Positions 57,076-64,000 of a DNA stretch of 64,000 nt are shown here, piece after piece (the first letter of the stretch is position 1; every line of letters starts with the position of its first letter). The notes below the pieces were generated by a model. It worked only from the letters and a program-made list of their open reading frames with translations. It did no database searches and was not told the origin of the DNA. This DNA comes from Anaeramoeba flamelloides (Eukaryota; Metamonada; Anaeramoebidae), in the NCBI GenBank assembly GCA_027625915.1, contig JANTQA010000063.1:4235501-4299500 (forward strand), given 5' to 3'. Made by a program: the position numbers and the translations under genes.

Positions 57076-60000
57076 AATACTAATAATAATAACATCTCTT
57101 TTTTTTCTTTTTATTATTATTTTAGATATTCCAAGATATCTCAGGGATAGTAGACTTCAAAGTTTAGTTCGTGTGGCAATAAAAAATGTTGATACCATTT
57201 GGGATCAAACCCTGGATTCACAAACAACACAGACAGATTTTGGGATTGGGATTGTCAACTTACTTTCGGCACTTGGGTAATAATTTATTTTTTTAATAAT
57301 TTTGTTTACCAACGAAAAAATAATAATATTTTTTTACCTGTAAAAAATAGTTTATTTGTAAAATTATAATATTATATTATTGTTGACTTAAAAAATCAAA
57401 AAAGTAATAATAAAAAAAAAAAAAAATGCAACTTCTCAAAACCCCACTTACTGTTCCAAAACTCCTAAATAACCGCATGTTAATAAACTTAATCTCAGAA
57501 GAATTAATGTAAATTTCTGAAAAGCTGAGTGTTGGTGGCTTGAAAAAAAAAATCATAAATTCATTTTTATTTTAAAGTTCTGTGTTATCTTGAAACATCA
57601 ATAGCACTCATCCATACAAATAAACTAATTTTTCATAAATTCTCAAAGTTGAAATTTTTTGGAAAAAAAATTCACCATAAGCATACCCCCTTAAAATATC
57701 CTTATTAAACTTAATTCCAATATAACTATCTAAACATTCAATCTTGTTATTCTGTATAAAATGATTCTATATAATAATTCAATTATGCTCATTAGTATTG
57801 TATGACATTAATTTAATAAAAGATATTAAATTTTCTGATCTTGATTTGAATGATATAATTTTTTTAAGGTGAAAAATTGAAATTTTTTTTTTTCTTTTTG
57901 ATCCCAAACAATTTTTTTTCCAAAGATGTTTGTCTGGATATAATTTCAAAAAGAAAAGGAAAATATTATTAGTGTATTATACGATTTAAAAAATCGTTTG
58001 AATCCTGATCATATTGTATTTTTTTTTTGAATTTAGCACCCTTTCTTATTCTCCAAAAAAAGTGTGAATTTTTTTTTTTTTCATTTTTTTAGGAATATTC
58101 TGAAAAACATATTTTGAAATAAATCCAACAATAGGATCTAATTCAACCAGTATTAATATTTCTCTTAATTTTATATTACCATTTTATGAATAGAACCACT
58201 ATTTACAAAGAAAATATTATATTGAATGTAAAAAAAAAAATTTCTCACTTTATTGGAAATACCTAATATCAACTTTTCCATACATATTTCCTATTATTAT
58301 CCAAAATCAAAAAACAATATTTTGATTATTGAATTTGAAATCTAATTCCATGGCATTTCAATTTTTTAATAAAATCCTTTTTTTCAAATTAATATTAATA
58401 GCTATGAGTGGGGAGAAGAATTTGATGAAGAATTAACATCAATTTGGGAAGAAGAGCAAACAACGTCTATTATATATGAGGAAAAATCTGTTCTGAAAGA
58501 AAACCAACAAGAAAACGAAATTGAAGAAGGAGAAAAAACAGAAAATTCAACAAAGGAAATAAAAGCAGCAAGCTTAAATCAATTAGTTGAATTCCTTACA
58601 CATGAAACAAAACCAAAAGTTTTATGGTTAAAAACCTTTTTAATGACATACCAATCTTTTACAACACCAAGAATATTATTATATAAATTAATTGATCGAT
58701 ATAATATCCCAAAAGAAAAACAAATTCTCTATCAAAACCGAGTACAACAAATTAAATTAAGAGTTTGCAATTTCTTAAAATTTTGGATTACAGATTATTT
58801 TTCTGATTTTAATGAAAAGCTATTAAATGAAGTTCAAGCTTTTATTGAAAATACTCTCATTAATGATGGTTTCAAAGGAATGGCCGAAAATCTGAAACAA
58901 GTTATTGAAAGAAATTTAAATTCTTCTGATTTAAAGGACAATTCAAATCTTGAAGACCCCCCAGATGCCAAATTACCAAAAAATATTTTTTCACCAAAAT
59001 TATCATTATTTGACGTTGATCCTGAAGAAATAGCTCGTCAAATTACATTGATCGATTTTTCGCTTTATAAAAAAATTAAAGTAAATTTTCCTTTTTTAAT
59101 ATTTTTCACATATTCTTTATTCTTATTTTCTTTTATTTTTTTTTTTAAATTTAAAAAATAATCTAAATCACATGAATACAAAAAAAAACTGAATCTGAGG
59201 CTATTTTTTTTAATGAAATCTTTAATGAAAAAAATCGAAATTTTAATGAAAACTAATTGATTTTTTTATAAAATTATTGAAATATAATTGGGATGTTCAA
59301 TGAAAGTCAATGGAGAAAACGAAGTAAAATTTTATTAAAAATTTTTGGAAGAAAATGAAAATTAAAGGAAAAAAATTGAAAATTTATTCGAATTTCTAAT
59401 GAAATTATTTATTTTTTGATTGTTTTGGGCGAGAAAAGAAAAACCAATACCAAAATAGAAAAAAAGAAAGAAAAAAGAGGCAGAAAAAGAAACGAAAAAA
59501 TTAAAAAAGTTTTAAGATCTGATCATAAAAATATTAATAATCCTAATAGAATTTAAACAAATTCACCAATACATTTTTTTTTTTCTTGTTTTAGAAAACT
59601 AAATTAAGATTCAAATACTTCTGATGACTGTATCTATTAGATACTCTTTGTATTAGAAGTCTCAAATTTAGTCACTTCAAAATTCTCTTTTTAACAGATT
59701 AGATGAGGTTTCATCTAACCCTTAACAATAAACCAATGCATTTTTTTGTTATTTCCCATCTCCAAAATTTCAAACATAGACACCCTTGATTTATTTTGTA
59801 TTGATAATTATATGTTTTTTCTTTTATTGGTATTGTAATTTATAAACAATTGTTAACATTTTAGTTAGTGAATAGTTCTAAATTAGTATTTCTCCTAGAA
59901 TTGATTAAATATGATTTTTTTTTTTCAACAATTGAATTTTGATGTGTTAAAAATTTTGAATTGGAGTTTAGTAAAGAGACGAGAAATCCAAGAGGAATTC

Positions 60001-62747
60001 CTTTTTTTGATACTCATACAAATTAAAAAGATAAAGATGAAATCTTTGAAAATATATTTTGATTTTTTTTTTTTTTTTTTCATTCTTGATTTCAAAAATT
60101 TTATTTGGAAAGGTGATCTTTCTTGTTTGACCTTCAAAAAGAAAAGATTTGTTTAAAATTCAGCATTTCTGGTCTATTTTTCTTTTTTATTAGTTTGTTC
60201 TCTGGTTAATTTTGAGCATTCACTGTAACACATCTCGAGATTCAAAACATAATTTAATAAAACCAAAAATTTAATATAAAAAAATATATTGAAAAATTTG
60301 AAAAATTAAAGATTCCAATATATGTTAATTTGGCTCTTTCTTTTCACAAATAAAATAGTGAATCGTGTTTTGAGTTTTGAAGTTTCAATATCCCAGTGGT
60401 ACCCAAAAATCTTTTTTCAGTAAGGTTATCACAATTTAAATTTTTAAAAATGGGAAAATGTACTTACTTGCTTAAGAAAAATACTAATTGTATCTAAAAA
60501 TAAAGTACGATCCAAATTGTTTTTGTTTGGAATTAACATTTTAAAGGAAAAAAAAAAAACACAACACAAATAAGAAAAATGCTTATTTTGAAAAAGATAA
60601 GTATTTAGAACTTGATCTGTAATATCAAAAAAGTCATTATTTGAGGTTGTATAATTAACAGTGTTTAGTTTTGATTAATTTTTTTTTTTCTTTTTTTTTT
60701 CACATTTCCAATCTTTGTTTATCTTTTTCATTTTCGTTTCTTAGCATCCATAATTTATTTTTTTGGTGGTTGTTGTTTAATTTTTGGATTTGAGAAAAGG
60801 TTTTAAACTGAAAAAAAAGAATAATTTTATGAATTCAAAAAATGTAAATTTTATTACGTTGTCACTCAATTGTTTTGAACAACACTTCTTTGAATTTTTT
60901 CTCAAATAGTCAAAATTTTAAACAAGCATTATCAAACATTTTTCGAGTTTTGTAAAAACGTTAAATCTGAAAAAGTAAACTGAAAATTTTCTTATTAATT
61001 GGTAAAAGGAAACAGAGAGTAAAAAATAAAATTTTGATAAAGATTCTTCCATTAATTCAAATTTGATTTTAAAAATTCAAAATAGAAAACATAACTGGAA
61101 AAAGTGCATTATATGTCATCAATGTAAATTTTGAGTTAAAAAATCACTTACTTTTTAAAATTAAATTGAGTACTTTGTTATTTTCAAAAACATAGAAAAG
61201 TCATTAGATTAAGAAACTATTTCTTAAACATTTCTGATATTTAAACATATTGTTAAGTTTCTCAATTTTTTTTTTAAAATTATAAAATAAGATTTTATTA
61301 CATAATTTTGAAAATCACAGAAATCACAGAAAGCAATTTTGAATGATTATAAATTTCAAACTTTTAAACATATTCAGTAAGGAACCTACCCTTGATAAAC
61401 TAATTTAATTTCCCAAACTGAAGCCAAATTTTTAAAAAATATTTTCCTTAAAAAAGAGTAAATCAATTGTCTAAAACGGCATATACAAAAATTCACGGCA
61501 GTCTTGTAACGGTTACAACAAGAAATTTCATATGAATAAGAATAATTATTTTTTTGTTATATACATTTCAAAATCTGATATAAGAAATAAGAATTAGTAA
61601 TAATATAAAACGAAAAATTAATTGTTTTTTCTACTCTTGGCGTTTTTATTCAATTTTAAAATTTGAAATAGTGTTGTAATTTGCTCATGTCTGTTAAATT
61701 CCAATTTAATAAAATTTAATTTTATCTCAAAAGTTCATTAAGGGAGAGTAAAAGTAATTCAATAATTTTCTTTTTTAATTGATTTGTGAATATTTTGTTA
61801 TCATTTCTTTGAAATATGATGAAAAAAAAAAATAATTTGGGAAATTTAAATGAAAACTTTAGTAAAAGTATATTAGCAAGAGACCAAAATCTATAAAGAT
61901 GTAACAACCTTTAATTTTAATCAATTTCCAAATTTATCAAAGTTAAAAAAAAAAAAAACAAATAAGGTTAAATGCTTTCAACTAACTAGTCCAATATCAA
62001 AAAAATTGTTAATACATTTCTGATTTCTTTTTCTTTCCGGATTTTTTTTTTTTTTTGTTACTTTATTCTTTTTTTCATAAAATTAAAAAGGCGCCAGAGA
62101 TGATGAATTTAGCATGGTTAAAACCACAATTAAAGCATAGAGCACAAAATCTAATTGCATTGAACAAAAGAATTAATAGCATTCCAATGTGGACTGCAAC
62201 AATGATCTTAAAAGCACCTTTATTAAAAAATCGGACTAAAATGGTTAGTAGAATGATTTCTATAGCATTTCATTTAAGAAAATTAAACAATTTTTCCAGT
62301 TGCTTTGCAATTATTAAAGGATTATCACTAGCACCCATCAAAAGACTAAAATTCACTTATGAATCGATCTCGAAAAAGACTCTTGATACATTTAATTCCC
62401 TGACTTCTGAATTAAATGAATTAAATACGTTGAAAAAATATAGAGATTTATTAGTGAAAATAAATCCGCCATGTATACAGTATCTCCAATTATATTTATC
62501 TTCACTCAAAAAAATTGAGAAGAATCATGATGATTATTTTAATTCATTAATCAATTTTAAAAAAAGAAGATTAATTTATGATGTTGTGAATTCATTCCAA
62601 CGCTTTCAAAAAGCAGAATACAATTTTTTATCTGTTTACCAAATTGAATCCAGAATTAAAACATTCCCCTCTCTTGAGGAAACCATACTTATACAAAAAT
62701 CATTGAAATGTGAACCACGTAGAGTTAAAAGAGAAGAAATTAAATAA
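53588..62747 (+). CDS. LisH-RasGEF-N-RasGEF protein, Ras guanine-nucleotide exchange factor (five exons)
   Basis: Exons 53588-53808, 53922-54067, 57126-57276, 58402-59080 and 62091-62747 (TAA) join in matching phases (2, 1, 2, 0) to give 617 residues. Introns are 113, 3058, 1125 and 3010 bp with donors GTACCTTTC, GTAAGCTAAG, GTAATAATT and GTAAATTTT. A LisH motif is at about 93-122 (IILQLIMQHLSTVGYKKTKK), a RasGEF N-terminal (REM) domain at about 228-345 (LNQLVEFLTHETKPKVLWLK, MTYQSFTTPRILL) and the catalytic CDC25 domain at about 378-610. The last reads PEEIARQITLIDFSLYKKIK, split by the last intron from APEMMNLAW, then SRMISIAFHLRKLNNF, INPPCIQYLQLYLSSLKKIE and LINFKKRRLIYDVV; it looks complete with the helical hairpin. 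The family loads GTP on Ras/Rap, and LisH mediates dimerisation. Both 3-kb introns contain dispersed repeats. The first exon is the weakest part: its N-terminal 40 residues look unlike protein core and the start could be elsewhere. Confidence 0.87.
54780..55480 (-). repeat. Dispersed repeat family A, copy 3 (intronic)
   Basis: Inverted relative to copies at 1195 and 30170. Lies in the 3058-bp second intron of the RasGEF gene. Landmarks AGATGAAAGAT-type purine blocks and CTTGAAATTGAAAAAC appear as their complements (for example GTTTTTCAATTTCAAGATG near 55415). Confidence 0.7.
57041..57073 (+). repeat. (AC)16 microsatellite near a splice acceptor
   Basis: A perfect AC run ends about 52 nt before the acceptor of RasGEF exon 3 (exon start 57126) and is followed by AATAATAC/TAATAATAATA and a T/C-rich tract. 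Confidence 0.95.
59740..60470 (+). repeat. Dispersed repeat families C and B, second copies (intronic)
   Basis: Family C right half (59740-59975) is followed by family B (60100-60470), all inside the 3010-bp last intron of the RasGEF gene and in the sense direction. Matches 4700-4930 and 2655-3060. The 81-codon frame at 59911-60156 is a translation of this repeat. Confidence 0.65.
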
Positions 62748-64000
62748 TCCTCGATGATTTTAATGTACTTAATTACATTTTTCATTTCCTTTTTTTTTTT
62801 AGTTAATATTTTTTTATAAAAGTTTTTTCATAAAACTTTTTTACAGATTTATTATTATTCCTTATATCTTTATTGAATTAAAAAAAAGAGAGAATAATAA
62901 TAATAATAATAAAAGAATATGTTAAAATTAGAAAATTTACAATATGTTTTGCGTGACAAATCCTACATTTTCTGTTTTTTTTTTTTTTTTTTTTTCATAT
63001 ATAAATATTTTTTCAAGGAATAATAATTTAAATTAAGTATCTGAATTTTAAATTGATATTTTCAAATTTACCTCTTTTGTCTTTCTTTGCAAATTATCCA
63101 TATTTTTAAATATGAATTACAATGTTTACAATCTTAATTTTCTTTTTCAAATTTCTACAATTTCGATTGATTTCTATGAATTCTGTCTTTCTAAAAATAT
63201 CTCTTTTAAAAAATCACAATTTTTTTTTAAAAAAAATTAATATCTAGTAATAAAAAGAAGCATCAAAAAAAGTTATTTCTATAAAAGAAAAATATTGAAT
63301 TCTTGGTTTTCAAAAAGTTTATTTTTTTTTTTTTTTATATTTTTCCTCCAATTAAATAATTATAGTTTCAGTGACTTTTATAATCAATCAATGATAATTT
63401 TTTTAAACTTTGAGAAATATTTAATACTTTTTTTTTCTTATTCAAATCTTGATTTTACTTTTGAAATCAAAGACCACTTTATATATTATAGCATTTTAAA
63501 TTTATTGTTGGATGAGAGGAGTTGAATACACTTTGGATATCCTAAAACCAAAATTTCTGGATTACAACTAATTTTTACAAGTAAAATATTTGACCAAACA
63601 TAGATCAAATCATAAAGGCAATAATAACCAAACTGTAAATAAGAACTATACAGATAATGTTACATACTTTTGGAGTTGTATTTTAAGAATAAATATTTAT
63701 TTTAGAACCTTTAAAAAATTTAAACTTGTTTTTTTTTGTTCTTTAGTTTCCAAAATCTTATTTTCCTTCTGGTATTTAAATTTTAGATCGGAATAATTTT
63801 CTTTTCTTTTCCATTTCCTTTTTAAAATAGAGCTACAAATTACAACTTACTTCATTAAAAACTGTATTTATTAAAGAAAAAATTTTGGAAAATGAAGTGA
63901 AAATTGGTTTCATTAAAGAATTTTAAAACCAGTATTAACCCAACCCAAGTACCAACTAGTCTAATATAAAATAAATGTTGATTTGATTCTTTTTTTTTTT
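62748..64000. other. AT-rich region downstream of the RasGEF gene
   Basis: No gene supported. A T run of ten or more lies about 43 nt after the RasGEF stop, an (AAT)n run near 62895-62911 and a longer T run near 62979-62996. At 63887-63905 the complement of TTTTCACTTCATTTTC occurs, a motif also found near 6450 and 47583. The two frames at 63295-63525 and 63590-63796 lack domain signal. Confidence 0.6.

Overview
This window looks like nuclear DNA of an AT-rich, intron-bearing unicellular eukaryote. The protein-coding islands are small and clearly richer in G+C than their surroundings. Spliceosomal GT-AG introns restore reading frame in five genes, all seven stop codons that can be placed are TAA, and the standard code fits. 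The gene content (RCC1/BTB protein, LisH-RasGEF, RGS protein, DENN protein, prefoldin, staphylococcal-nuclease-like protein) suggests an amoeboid protist. An Anaeramoeba-like metamonad is my best guess because RCC1-BTB and RasGEF families are very large there. This is inference; no rRNA or other taxonomic marker is present.

Layout: 19-585 (+) SNase-like nuclease; 5699-6179 (-) prefoldin subunit 4 in two exons; 10830-12656 (-) RGS-domain protein in two exons; 18825-20492 (+) intronless RCC1-like/BTB protein; 24281 to about 28.7-28.9 kb (-) ARM/HEAT-like alpha-solenoid protein in at least four exons; 33.9-35.16 kb (-) DENN-type (Afi1-like) protein with an unresolved 3' end; 43331-46726 (-) an intronless 1131-residue protein of unknown family built of eight internal repeats, part of it a near-identical 849-bp tandem array; 53588-62747 (+) a LisH-RasGEF-N-RasGEF protein in five exons with two introns of about 3 kb.

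Four of the eight genes are in families that regulate small GTPases or G proteins (RasGEF, RGS, DENN, RCC1-like). They are not in an operon and the clustering may be chance. They point to a cell rich in Ras/Rab/heterotrimeric-G signalling.

The rest, well over half of the window, is AT-rich intergenic and intronic DNA largely made of diverged dispersed repeats. I can recognise at least six families with two or more copies here. There are also a 197-bp Tc1/mariner-type MITE (two copies, one with a visible empty site), an 868-bp foldback element flanked by TAA, a 1214-bp hAT-like non-autonomous element with ATCGCGATAA subterminal repeats, a Tc1/mariner transposase fragment, and long CA/TG and TA microsatellites. 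Several repeats sit inside introns and explain why those introns are long. I saw no tRNA, rRNA, CRISPR array, retrovirus-like element or toxin gene.
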